Numbered from the stretch's first letter, positions 35,095-46,400 are shown. The stretch is 64,000 bases of DNA from Haematococcus lacustris (GCA_030144725.1 JASKMD010000018.1:3205114-3269113), one strand, 5' to 3'. Notes: generated by a model not told the origin, from the letters alone. A program made the numbers and translations.

Positions 35095-38024
35095 ATGCCC
35101 CCGAAGAGGAAACGCAAGCGCCCCGTCTCCCCCGCGCACAGTGCAGCCGGTAAGCCGCAGAGCCTGACGGAAGGCTAGGCCCCTCCGAAGCTAACTGACG
35201 ACGCGACGCAGTGTGTGCATGACGCGACAATGCGACTCCGTGCATCAAATCCTGCCGTGCGTGTGCTGTGCCTTCCCGTGTCTGCAGGCGCCAGTGGCAG
35301 TGGGCAGCAAGATCAGGAGCAGGGGCAGGCTGTGAAGCAAGTCATTGCAGAGCGTCGCCAGGTCATCAAGGCTGGCCTGCGTGGACTTGTGGAGGCAGCC
35401 CTGCCCGATCTCAGCCCAGCTCAAGTCGACGCTGTTGTGGCGGAGGTCAACAAGCGTATGACCATGGGCAGCAAGCAGTGTGTCATGGCAGCAGTCTTGT
35501 GCCTGTCAGTGTTGCTCCAATCTTTCCTCGGTCAGCCCACTCCTGGCTTCCCAGCAGCAGGTCCAGCCCCAGGTCCCCCTCCCCCACCTGACCCAGCCTA
35601 CCCTCCCTATGTTCACCCCCGCCGTGCTACGCGCACCTCCCCCCGCTCTGCAGCCGCCCCATCCCAGCTACCCCCCCCAGTGCAGCTGGGCATCTGGGAC
35701 CCACAGCTGTTGGTGCAGATCAGGGATGCCCTGGACCTGCTCACCAAGGCTAGTGTGCTTGAGCACCTGATGCGTGGCCCCCACCATAGCGGCATCAAGT
35801 TGCTGCCCGGTGAGGTGGCCGTGTTTGAGCAGCCCAGCAACGCATGGCTGGTTGCCATGCTCAGGCAGCTGGATGAGGTGCACTTGCGGGGGGACGGCAA
35901 CACTCTCAACGCCAACGCAACGAAGATCATCACAAGCATCCAGGAGTTCTACCGGCACCCGGGGCGCTTCATCAGATGGTGGTGCAAGGCGTTTGGGGTA
36001 GTGGAGGGGGGGTTTAGCCGGGCAATGAAGAAGCAGTTCCCCCAGCTGGTGCTAGGCCGCCTAGACTACAGCCTGCCTGACCGGGAGCACAAGTGGCGCT
36101 TGCCACCCAACAGTGAGCTGCGGCAGCCTAGGTGGAAGGAAGAGGTGCGTATGCACAGGAGGCTTCTGGGACTGCCGGCCACGTGGCGGGAGGGGCAGGA
36201 CTCTATTGAGAAAGGGGGGGCAGGCAGGCTGCCCTTAGAGAAGAGGGTGCGCTACGCACTGTTCGTCAACCGCAGCCTAGAGGGCTGGCAGACGCCCAAT
36301 GATACCTGCCCGCGCCCCTTCACCATGCTCCCCATGGTGGGGGTGCGGGCCCGCCACTTTGTCATTGATGACAGGGTGCTGCATGGGCTGCTGACTGACC
36401 TAGGCATGACAGATCTGACAGTGCTAGGGTTTGAGGCTGACAGCCTGCCTCATTGGCAGAAGTTCATCCAGTACAGCCAGCTGCAGAACAGCGGTTGGGA
36501 GTTTGCGCGTAGGGTAGAGACAGACGGGGTCAGCATCTCAGTGCACTTTGTCCGCAGCCAGGCAGTCACGGAGCCGGTGGAGCTGCCCTTCATAGGGCGT
36601 AAGCTCACAGCCACCAGCGACTACAACCCAGCCACTCACATAGCAGTTGGGGTGGACCCAGGTGTCACCCAGGCCATCAAGGCAGGGCATGCACAGCGGC
36701 ACGCAGTCACAGGTCAGGTGCTTAGGCAGTGGGAGTGGGAGCTGAGCAAGGGGCAGGTGAAGCATGACAGCGGGCTTACCAAAGCCAAGCAGGACACAGC
36801 CCGCTGGTCAGCTGCCATTCAGCCACAGCTGCAGCAGCTGGCAGCTGCCACCCCAGCTGGCACCACCCTGGACAGCCTGCAGGCCCACATCCTGGCCCTC
36901 AAGGCCACCTGGGACGCACTGTGGGAGGAGTACCTCAAGCCACGCTGGCGCAGGCAGCGGTTGGGGCTGCACCATGCCCAGGAGCGCGTCATTGAGGCAT
37001 TTTGCAAGAAGGTATGACCCTGCCCCTGCCCCTGCCCCTGCCCCTGCCCCTGCCCCTGACCCTGACCCTGACCCTGACCCTGACCCTGACCCTGACCCTG
37101 ACCCTGACCCTGACCCTGACCCTGACCCTGACCCTGACCCTGACCCTGACCTGCAGGTGGTGAATGGGATGAAGTGGGTGTCACGCCACTACTACCACCA
37201 GGAGAGGGGAGTGGCTGTGTTCCTGGGAGCGGGCAACTTCAGCCAGGGTGGGTGGAAGGCGGGGGCGGTGCGGGCGGGGTTTCACAAGGTGGTGGAGCAG
37301 CCCAGCAGGCCAGGCACTGATCCCAGGCCTGACAGGCTGGTGATCGTGGATGAGTTCCGCACCAGCCGTGTCAGCTCCTCAGTGCATGCCCGCCAGCCTT
37401 GTGAGCTGCACCTGCCACCTAACCAGCCCAGGCCTGCAGACTGGGTACCCCCAGCAGGCCAGGTCAACCCGCGGCTGGTGCGCCCAGCCTGGAGCCTGCG
37501 GCATGGGAAGTATGTGCGGGGCCTGTCATGGTGCCATCAGGTGCCGCCCAACCCTCCGCCCCCTCCCCCACACCAGGCCCCCCTAGCCCCAGCCCAGCCC
37601 CCTGCCCAGGACCCCCCCCCCTCCCCCACACCAGGACCCCCCAACCCCAGCCCAGGACCCCCCCCCAACCCCAGCCCAGGCCCCCCCCCCACCCCCAGCC
37701 CAGCCCCCCCCCCCACCCCCAGCCCAGGCCCCTCCCCTCCCTGCAGCACCTGGCCCAGCCCCACCACCCCAAGCCCCCCCAGGGGGCAGGTGGCTGGACC
37801 GGGACACCAACGGGTGCCTGAACTTGCAGCGCATTGGGGAGAGCATGCAGCGCCCCATAGAGCTGTGCCAATGGACGGACCTGGAGGCTCTGCCCCCCAT
37901 TGGCAAGGAGTACCAGCAGCGCTACAAGCGGGTCAATGACCGGCTGCCCAAGGGCAGGCAGTGGTTGCACCGGGCTGCAGAGTACCGGCGGGGCATTGAT
38001 GGCCGGGCCCGCAAGAATGCATAG
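35095..38024 (+). CDS. Fanzor: eukaryotic TnpB-like RNA-guided DNA endonuclease
   Basis: Fanzors are RuvC-fold nucleases that use a guide RNA to cut DNA. Exons 35095-35149, 35288-37011, 37157-37530 and 37790-38024 give 795 residues. Exon 1 is almost only a nuclear-localisation signal (MPPKRKRKRPVSPAHSAA). RuvC-I is AVGVDPGVTQ (Asp475). The RuvC-II strand VAVFLGAGNFSQGG has no Glu; the replacement Glu659 is in IVDEFRTS, as in the rearranged site reported for Fanzors. RuvC-III is LDRDTNGCLNL (Asp723). GVSISVHFV precedes RuvC-I. Odd point: the zinc-ribbon CxxC normally after DEFRTS reads RVSSSVH, so the first cysteine pair is missing. The exon 3 donor is uncertain: only the GTGCCA donor (37531) keeps frame with exon 4; the stronger-looking one at 37541 would shift it. 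It may be live or recently decayed. Confidence 0.82.
37018..37150 (+). repeat. Hexanucleotide repeat filling Fanzor intron 2
   Basis: The intron at 37012-37156 is GTATGA, then about six TGCCCC and about twenty TGACCC units, then a normal CTGCAG acceptor. Nearly the whole intron is microsatellite. Confidence 0.93.
37541..37780 (+). repeat. C-rich degenerate repeat in Fanzor intron 3
   Basis: Runs of CCCCCACCCCCAGCCCAGG-like units fill the intron between RuvC-II and RuvC-III. On the reverse strand this is a G-run-rich tract with quadruplex potential. Confidence 0.85.
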
Positions 38025-38130
38025 GGCCTAGTAGTGTTACACAGGCTGTTAGCCTTCAAGCAATCAAGCTGTTAGTTTTGATGAGGAGCCCAGTGGTCTG
38101 TCCCGGGAAAGTGCCATCTACGTGGGGTTT

Positions 38131-39050
38131 GCAGTCATCAAGGGTGCGACCGAGGATGCTACAACATGTTTGTAGTAGTTGAGTGAGATTACCCACAGTC
38201 CAACATGTTGTTCCTTGTTGAATGAGTTTTGTTGGTCATGTTCCTTGTTGAATGAGTTTTGTTGGTCTGCCTGACGCAGCATATGAGTTGCGTGACATGT
38301 GCCTGTTGAAGTTGAGGGAGAAGGTTGAGGCACCACGGCACATGTAACACTAAAAGCCAGAGCCATCCTGAGCCATCCTGACAACATAGTGCCAAGTGAT
38401 GATGTAGCGCTGTCATGATGCAGCTTGTATTTGCATAGAGTCATGCCGCGACGCAAATGAGGTAAGGGGTGCCAGCTGGATGACTTGTGCGCATATTCGC
38501 AAATTATATGCTCCATGCACTGACGTGCAAGCAGGCGTACTGCACTTGTGCCGTTGGCTTACGGCGTGCGTAGAAGGATTGCCAGCATCGCCTTATGATG
38601 TGCGTGAGTCTTTTAAGAGCGGAAGGCACAGGTCAGGTTTGGGCGGGCGCCGATCTGAGCTAGTGTTTTGCGGCTGCTGGGTGCCGCATACGCCTGTTAC
38701 ACCCGACTGCGTCAAAACTATGTCACGAGCTACACTGAGATTCGCGCCCCAGACCGTCTCACATTTGCGGGGCCAATGGCGGGGGTGACCAGCATCCACC
38801 GCCCCACTGCCTGCACAGATTCTATGTGAACAGCAGGTGCACAGTAGCAAGCGGTGGACATGTCATGTCGCAATGTGTGCCTGCACATAGTGCGTCACAG
38901 TTGTGTTACAACATCATGTCGTCAATAATACACTGCCTCACAGGCAAAACAAAACTCATTCGACAGGGGGAAACATGTTTGACTGTGGGTAACCTCACTC
39001 AGCTACTCCAAACAAGTTGAAGCATCCTCAATCGCACCCTTGATGACTGC
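38131..39050. mobile_element. Element with long imperfect terminal inverted repeats
   Basis: Bases 38131-38260 match the reverse complement of 38924-39050 with scattered mismatches; both ends read GCAGTCATCAAGGGTGCG. The left arm also holds a 30-bp tandem duplication starting TTCCTTGTTGAATGAGTTTT at 38211. No transposase is encoded. It begins 107 bases after the Fanzor stop codon. Confidence 0.65.
38290..38793. repeat. Inverted second copy of the 10.5-kb element's left half
   Basis: Reverse-complement match to 10517-11023, ending in the same 25-bp terminus (38769-38793). It sits inside the long-inverted-repeat element, indicating either nesting or a shared internal module. Confidence 0.75.
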
Positions 39051-39797
39051 AACCGCACATCGATGGCACTCTTTCCCCTTAGGCTAATTCCCCTTGACCA
39101 CTGGGCACTATACTGCCTCACAATAATGAGCAATCCTAGAGGCAGCACGCTCTGTAGACATCCCCGACTGACCCAACACAAGGTGGTGGCTACTGTCCAC
39201 GCACGTCTCTAGTAGAGACTCGCTACCATGTTCCCCTATGCCTTGTCCACTCCTCAACTGCTCCTGCAGCTGCTCTTGCTGCTGTCCATGAGTCGTGCTG
39301 TGACACATGCCATGATGAGGCTGCTTGACCGCCCTTGCACCGCTTGCTTCCCATGTGCCATGGACCATGGTGGGATCATGTTTTGGTGTTGTGATGGTGC
39401 TGTGGCATCCACATGCCTGCCTCTGACCCCTAGGCCGCACCCTTCAGCGGCAACCAAGGGCTAGGAGTACCCCAGCTGGACTACAAGCATCCAAGGCCCA
39501 ACAGCAGCAGCAGCCTGTGGCACAATGGTAGGCATATGGTTGCCTTTTGAACCGATACCTAAAGCCCGCTGATGAGGGAGGTGCTGCTAGTTGGGAAAGC
39601 AGCAGTGACACAGTCCTAGCAACGACTTGGGCTTCCTCTTGCATCTACTCCAGACTGACCTGGCACATCTGGAGAGCCCATGGCTGACCTGCGCCAACAC
39701 CAGCAAAGGAACATGCCACAAAGTCGATAAGTCCCACGAGTAAAATGATTACCAGGTGGCTGCTTCATCTTTAGGTGCTTGCCCCACCTGGCCGGCT
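39051..39797. other. Intergenic DNA, no gene recognised
   Basis: An ATG-started forward frame at 39228-39464 begins with a hydrophobic run (LLLQLLLLLSM), but it lacks any family motif or splice continuation and is not called. Part of the region is the presumed 3' UTR of the bL33 gene. Confidence 0.5.
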
Positions 39798-39977
39798 CTA
39801 TTTGAGCTTTTGCTCCTCAAACAAGACGTGCTTATTGACTATCGGGTCATACTTCATTAGCTTGAGTTTCCAGGGCGAGTTGCGCGGGTTCTTCTCAGTA
39901 ACATAAAATGTACCCGTCTTTGCCAGGCTCACCAGCTTTACCAGGATGCGCGCTGACTTCTTCGGCCCACCGCCCAT
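39798..39977 (-). CDS. Mitochondrial-type ribosomal protein bL33
   Basis: Small-protein component of the large ribosomal subunit of an organelle. The single-exon 59-residue frame begins [20 protein letters not shown], then [15 protein letters not shown], and ends [18 protein letters not shown]. Bacterial L33 is about 55 residues with the same KLVSxAxTGxFY and KYDPxVxxHVxFxExKxK blocks. This version lacks the zinc-binding cysteines, as in many mitochondrial L33 proteins. The ATG at 39977 gives a full-length family member without a separate targeting peptide, which is normal for mitochondrial L33. A plastid assignment is unlikely because plastid L33 is usually plastid-encoded or cysteine-containing. 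Confidence 0.88.
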   Translation of the reverse strand: MGGGPKKSARILVKLVSLAKTGTFYVTEKNPRNSPWKLKLMKYDPIVNKHVLFEEQKLK

Positions 39978-40436
39978 CGTGCACAGTCCTTCAAGGTGCG
40001 CCAATCGTCGGCCGCGGTGCAGTAGAGTGAGAAATCAAATGAAACAAAGCACCAGACGCACGCTTCCACCGCTGACCACAAATACATATACAAACCCAGT
40101 TTCGCCTTGAAGGTGATGACAGAGAGATGGCATGACCTAGTGCCACGGAGGTACCGAAGGCGACGCTCGCGGCAGGAGAGCGTCGTCAAAGCCCGGTGGG
40201 AGCAGAGCAACTCATGTGATGCAGACTGGCAAGCACGTCGGGGGCATGTAGTAATGCCAAGCACAGCTTCAACAGGGCTGGTAGGAGCACGTGAAAGGAT
40301 CCCACCACGTCTCTGTGTGTGTTCACTTGCACCTGGGCAGAGGTCAGATACTCAGCACACATGGGATCAGCAAAGCAGCATTGGGGTAAGCAATAGGGGG
40401 CTGGCACGTGCCGACATGTGCAGGTATGGGACCGGC

Positions 40437-42667
40437 ATGTTGCTGGGCTGTATTGCTGTCAGCCTTACAAAGAAGTTGATCAAGAGTATCCCCATCGTAG
40501 GCAGCCTGGCATCCCCTGTCCTAGGTCAGTTGATTGGTTGGGACAACCCAGGGGTGCAAGCTGCGGGTGAGGGACGTGCTACAGGGTTAGAGGCCAGAGA
40601 AGGGCGCAGAGGACAGACAGCCTCTTGAGCTTCCAAACTCGTATTCCTTTGACAACATACAGCCGCCCCAGCGTTCGCAGCCCCAAGAGCCACACAGGAC
40701 ATGGCCACAGCAAAGGCATGCATCGAAAGTGCTGAGTACGAGCAGCTGAGGGGGAGAAGGCGCAGAACCTTGGCCACATTCCCTCCCCGTTTCCCTGAGT
40801 TGACTTCCTTCCCTCGCCCCTTACCAGCGTCGGGCTCCTTCCCTTTCCCCCTTCCTCTGCCTAGTTTAAGTCCTGTCAGTGGCTGCTTGCAGCTGCTGGA
40901 CGTGCTGCTACCTGCTGGCTGCCCTTGATGCGCAGCGCTGCTGCCTACTGTGATCCTGGGCCCAGCCATTGGGGCTGCTGTGGTGTATGGACTAGACGAA
41001 GGTGACATCACAGCAGCGCGCCACAAGGTGAGCCGGCCTCAGCACTAACAATACCACAACCAGTAGCAGCAGCAGCAGCAGCGGGACCAGCAGTAGCAAC
41101 AGCAGTAACAGCAGCAGCAGCAGCAGTAGCAGCAGCAGCAGTAGTAGTGGTAGGAGCAGCAGCACAAGTAAGTGGTGCAGTGCATTCTGCTGTGGTGCAT
41201 GCTACAAGCACTAGTGCTGCTTCTGTGCAGCCTGGGTAGCCAAGCACACCCTAGCAGCAGCACAGCAGTGGCAGCACAGTAGTAGTGGTAGTAGTAGGCA
41301 AGGAGCTGGGCTGTGGGCTGCAGGTGGAGAAGGCAGTCAAGCATGCTAGCAAGGAGATTGAGACAGTGACCAGGTGAGGGGCTATGGAGGGCAGGGCTGC
41401 AGAGGGCAGGGCTGTGTAGGGCGGGGCCAGCAAGGGAGCAAGGATTTCTAAAGCTAGGGCAGGGCCAGGTGAGGATCAGGCCCACTTACCCATGTGCTTT
41501 TAACTGTTTATACCATTCTCTGAACAGTGTGACGCCACAGCCTGGAGTGCTTGCATGACCGGCAGTAGGGCTGACCCCATGTGGGGGAGGATGTGGACTG
41601 TGGACATGGCTATTGGGTACATGGGGTGGCCTGGCAACCCTACCCCTCTACCTAACACCTGACTCTGGTGGGAGGGTAGCAAGGGCACACCCCAAGGCTT
41701 CTCTCCTCCCTGATTGTACGCCCGGTGGCAGGGGTTTAGTTTTTCAACATTTATACAGTTTTCAACATTGTGATGGCTGACACCAGTATGGCCATGCTCA
41801 TGAGTCCAATGTTTGCTGCTGGGTACCATTTTGCTGGCCTGGGCGATGGTGGCTGATGTCGCTGGGATGATGCCACGTCTGAGGCTGATGCGTAAGGCTG
41901 CTGCCACACACTCCAGGTGCTGATGACAAGGCTGATGCCAGAGCTGCTGCCACACACTGCAGCCGCTGCCCCTGGTGGTGTGTGGGGTGCAGGGACATGT
42001 GGGAGGAGCTGCATGAGCTCCAACGACGCCAGCAGCGCGCTGCCGCACAGCTGCTGCCTGCATTGCAAGACCAGATGGCACAAGTGGAGCACACCCTGGT
42101 GCCGGTGCTCGAGAGGTGGGGCGGGGTGGGGGTGGTTTTGGGTAAGGGGTCAGGGAAGAGTAAGGTCAATGTGGATGCTTGCTTTCAGTGTCAGGTGTCA
42201 CATTGAAACTGGTCACACCTGGTGTAATGAATCAGGCAGGGTATGATGCGCAGCACTGAACACCATGCCGTGACAAGACCATGGAAGCTGCATGATGTCG
42301 CAGTCACATAATATGGAGTGTGTGTGAGCATTCAAAGTTGGCACCGCCCTGTGAGGAGGGAGTGACTGGCCCATGTTCAGGATAGGTATGAATAGGACGA
42401 ATAGGAGTCTATGGCCGCACCAACTGTGTCAGACTGCGCCCTGTGGTCCTGCAGTTTGTTCTCATGCATGCATGCGTGCCCTGCCATGACAGGCACTACC
42501 TCCAAGCCAAGAAGCAGCTAGAAACAATCCAGCATGAGCTGTCCCGGCCGTTACAGCAGGACAGTCAACGCGCCTTGCCCGCCAGTACACAGCATGGGGA
42601 TGCCAGCAGTGAACACATCGCACACCAGCAGCTACTGCTTGCGGCATCAGGGCATGCAAGACAGTAG
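40437..42667 (+). CDS. Hypothetical protein: hydrophobic N-terminus and coiled coil
   Basis: Not recognised. Exons 40437-40524, 40936-41027, 41324-41373, 41993-42115 and 42493-42667 join in phase to 175 residues. The N-terminus is hydrophobic (MLLGCIAVSLTKKLIKSIPI, then ALLPTVILGPAIGAAVVYGL), like one or two membrane segments. A charged helical stretch follows (VEKAVKHASKEIETV, MWEELHELQRRQQRAAAQLL, HYLQAKKQLETIQHELSRPL) with coiled-coil character. The start is uncertain: the frame stays open upstream to about 40107, so an earlier start or exon is possible. It is divergent from the bL33 gene with about 460 bases between the assigned starts. Intron 2 holds CAG/TAG-rich microsatellite sequence. 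Confidence 0.6.
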
Positions 42668-43412
42668 GCGTGCAGCCTAAGGAAGAACATCAGGATTAGG
42701 GTTGCATGTTTCCATGTTGGTTTTATCATGTAGAATGTGCATGCGTGTTGATACACTTTCTTATGACCCAGCTGGCAGCAGCTGGTGGACTTACATGGGA
42801 TGAGGCAGCTCATAGCATCTACTGTCTATCACAGATGAACTTGCCACAGTGGAGCAGGAGGAGCGATGTCACACAGCCCATGCACCCCCCAGGGCAGGGG
42901 GGCCATAGGGCAGGGGAGAATGTTAAACTGGGCTGGCCCATGGTGGCACCGAGCACACACGGTACTCCTGGAGCCAGATTGGCCTGCTGAGAGGCCACAG
43001 GCCCCCTGCCCCACATTCCAAGACCGCTAGTTTCGATTGCCGTGCCACATGTACCGTGTCACATATTCCTGTACAGGAGAAAGGTCGCCTAATACAACCC
43101 AAAGGTGCCGGCATTTGCAAACGCGCTATATGGCAGTGTTACTGCAAATGTGACTAGCGTTCCTGGAATGGCAGCAAACCCAGTAAGCCACTTCGACACT
43201 GCACCCAAAGCCGCCAAAGACGCGCAACCCGCCGCCGACCTGAAGGGTGGAGTGACGCGCTGCAAAATCCTGCAAAGCAAAACTTTACAGCTCTTAGCTC
43301 GCTATTCCTTGCTTTGCCGGGCGCCGCCCCTTGTACCACCTGGCGCTGCAGGCAGTCCCCCAACACGTGCGTGGGGCAGCTGTTGTCGCACTCACGACCC
43401 TTGCTGGGTGCA
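42668..43412. other. Intergenic DNA between the coiled-coil and TTLL genes
   Basis: A short splice-compatible stretch at about 42835-42908 (DELATVEQEERCHT then a stop) could be an alternative last exon of the gene to the left, but this is weak. Otherwise nothing was recognised. The TTLL promoter and 5' UTR must be in the right-hand part. Confidence 0.4.
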
Positions 43413-46400
43413 ATGGCCGGCTGCAGCTCTCACCTCGCAAATGCATGCCCCTGCTCCCCTGCAGCCTGCTTAGCTCTGGCCTGCAGCCCTCTCTTGACTG
43501 TGGCCACCCAGCCCAGGCCTGCAGCTTTCCGTTTTTGGACGGATGAGACGTTGTGGAGCCAGGGCCGGCCTGCGGTCGAGCTGGTGGAGGAGGCCTTGCA
43601 GGCTGCAGGGGGGTCCAGGACAGGAGGCCCTCCACGGCGCCCAGGGGTGTCCAGCAGCTCGTCTGCTAGCACTTCAGGGAGCTCCAGGTGGGCTCAAGGT
43701 GGCAGATGCGCAGGCAGGAGTTGGAGCCGCAGCAAGGGTGATATAGGTGGGTAGGCTTAAGAGCCAAGCGGTCATTCCCTGTTACCGGCCACTGGCCCTA
43801 GCTCTCAGACCTCCTGCCGCTCCCCCTGCCCCTGCCCCTGCCCCTGCCCCTGCCCCTGCCCCTGCCCCTGCCCCTGCCCCTGCCCCTGCCCCTGCCCCTG
43901 CCCCTGCCCCTGCCCCTGCCCCTGCCCCTGCCCCTGCCCCTGCCCCTGCCCCTGCCCCTGCCCCTGCCCCTGCCCCTGCCCCTGCCCCTGCCCCTGCCCC
44001 TGCCCCTGCCCCTGCCCCTGCCCCTGCCCCTGCCCCTGCCCCTGCCCCTGCCCCTGCCCCTGCCCCTGCCCCTGCCCCTGCCCCTACCCCTGCCCCTGGC
44101 TGCTCTTGCTTCCGCCACAGTCTTGGGGTGCTTGGCGCTGCTCACTGTGAGAGCTGGGAGCTGCTATGGACAAAGTCTACATACGCCATCCCTGCCGCCC
44201 GCTGCCTGGTGCCGGGGCAGCAAGTCAGTGTGGTGGTGGGCCTGAACTGCCTGACCATGAAGAAGCGCATGCTGCTGACGCTCAAGGTAGGCAAGCAGGC
44301 AGGTAGCGGTAGCAGAAGACAGGGGCAGACGGGGAAGGGAAGGAGAAAGGTGGGCAAGCAGGCTGGCAGGAGCCAGGCTTGGGCGGGTGTGCCGGCAGCT
44401 GTTGCTGGCTGGTGCCTGGCAAAGGGGTTGGTGCAGTGCTGGGGGCTGGTGCTGGGGTGGGGTGGGGGCAGGGGCTGGGGCTGGGGCTGGGGCTGGGGCT
44501 GGGGCTGGGGCTGGGGCTGGGGCTGGGGCTGGGGCTGGGGCTGGGGCTGAGGGCAAAGCCTGGGCGCAGCACCTTCACAGCTCCTGGAAGTGTGATATGT
44601 AAATTTTGAACAGGTGATGAAAGACTGGACCCCAGTCATACAGGATGAAGGTGTGCCTGCTGCTGCCTGCTGCTGGCTGCTCTAAGCTGCTCTCCATTGG
44701 CTAGGCCGCTATGGTGTGCTGGGTGGCTGCCTGCAGCGCATGTACGGCACAGAGGCAGCCGCGCGCATCACCCCCACCTCCTTTGCCCTGCCTGAAGAGT
44801 TGGAGCAGTGGAAGGCATGGCTGCACAGGACGGGGGAGGGGGCGCGGGCGCGAAGTCACGAGGAAGCTGGCGGGCAGCAGGGGCAAGGGGCAGCGGGGAC
44901 AGGGGAGCAGTGTGATGGGGGTGTGAGGGAAGGGCAGCAGGAGCAAGGGCGGTCCTTGGGTGTGGGTATGGCATGCAGGCCAGACGGGACCCAGCCAACA
45001 CGGCTGCCATCGCAGCAGCAGCAGCAGGACCGCCCGCATGGCAGCAATGGTCAGAGGCCGTGGCGGAGGCAGGTGACACCTAGCAGCCCTAGCCAGCCCC
45101 TACAGCATCACGGAGTACCGGGGCCAGGGCGGGCTGGGGCACCTCCTGAAGCTGAGCCTCGGGCGCAACTGTGGATGCTGAAGACTGGGCAAGATGCAGG
45201 TGAGGTGTCCTGCAGGGCCTCTGCTGGTGGATGCTCAGCCTGCGCTTGGGCCTGCCCAAGGCATGGTCCTGGCCCCACTCCTCCCACCTTCCAGCCCTAC
45301 TTCCTTCACCAGCCCTGGGCAGCACATGTCAGCCCAGGCGCGGCCCCTACCCATGCTCTAATTTTCAAGTCCATGCTCCAAGCATGCCTTGCATGCGCCC
45401 GCTTGCATGAGAAGGTCAGCATGGGCCAGCTGCATGCTTATCCCACCTGCTGCCAGGTGCCTGTGCAGGCAAGGGGCTGCGGCTGTTGAACGCACAGGAT
45501 GCTCTGCAGCATGTAGAGGATCCAAACACCTGGGCATGCCGCCACAAACACCAGCTGCAGGCAAGGCCGCTGCCTTGGACCACCTACTGCATGCAACTGC
45601 TGCTGATCACCCTCCCTCTCTCCCTCCCTCCCTCTCACGCTCCCTCCCACCTGCCTGCTTGCCCGCCCGCCCACCCGCCTCAACTGCTGTTAATGTGCTG
45701 CTTCTGACCTCCTGTACTCCTACACTCCTGTGCCCAGGTAGCCCAGCTATACGTGGACAGGCCACTGCTGCTGGAAGGCAGAAAGTCACACTTGAGGCTG
45801 TGGGTGGTGGTCACTCTTCACCAACCTCTCACGGCCTTCCTTCACAGGTCAGCGTGCAGGAGGCCGCATGGTGTCATTCTTGTGTGATGCAGCAGCCACT
45901 TGTGTGGCACTTCAAGGATCAGCGGCAATGAGGTGGTATTGAGTGGGACAAGGCCACCAATGCCTCTGCTGCTGTGCCTCGTCTTGCACCGGCTAGCTCA
46001 GTCCTGCGACTGCCGGTGGGCGCGGCTAAGCCATCCCCTGCCCCTGTTGGTCCGCCCAGTGTGTGGGCACCAGCTGCTGTCCCCGTTGCGTGACCTCTTT
46101 AGCGCTGCATTGCAGTCCGCGCCCAGCCACCTGCTGGCAGTGGTGCTGGGGAGGTGACTTTGGCAACCTTGCCCAATGCCCTTTGCTATGCCACAGCCAG
46201 CCTACCTGGCCGGCTTAGCTATGCCTGGTTGCTAAGCTTTGGTGAACTTGGCGTAGGGGTAGGGCTTGGTGTAGGGGCTGAGGCTGCCGTCACTTTGAAT
46301 GCACAATGGGCTGGTCTCACGGAGCTGGTCTTTTGATGATCCTGCTCTGTCGTTGCTGCTTAGGGTCGCGGCTTGTGCCCCATATTGTGCAAGGTTACAT

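Noticed and set aside
35215..37017. 600-codon frame as a complete single-exon nuclease
   Set aside because: It starts at GTG, its first 24 codons are intron sequence, and it lacks RuvC-II and RuvC-III; the NLS exon upstream joins in phase.
36764..37939. 391-codon frame containing a Pro-Asp repeat
   Set aside because: Reads through two Fanzor introns; only its middle (37157-37530) is a true exon.
39228..39464. Forward 78-codon frame with a leucine run as a secreted peptide
   Set aside because: No supporting splice sites, motif or second copy; composition is typical of chance frames here.
43747..44550. Long forward frame with an Ala-Pro repeat, and reverse Arg-Gly frame
   Set aside because: Produced by the CCCCTG hexamer in a TTLL intron; flanking splice sites and TTL motifs account for the real exons.
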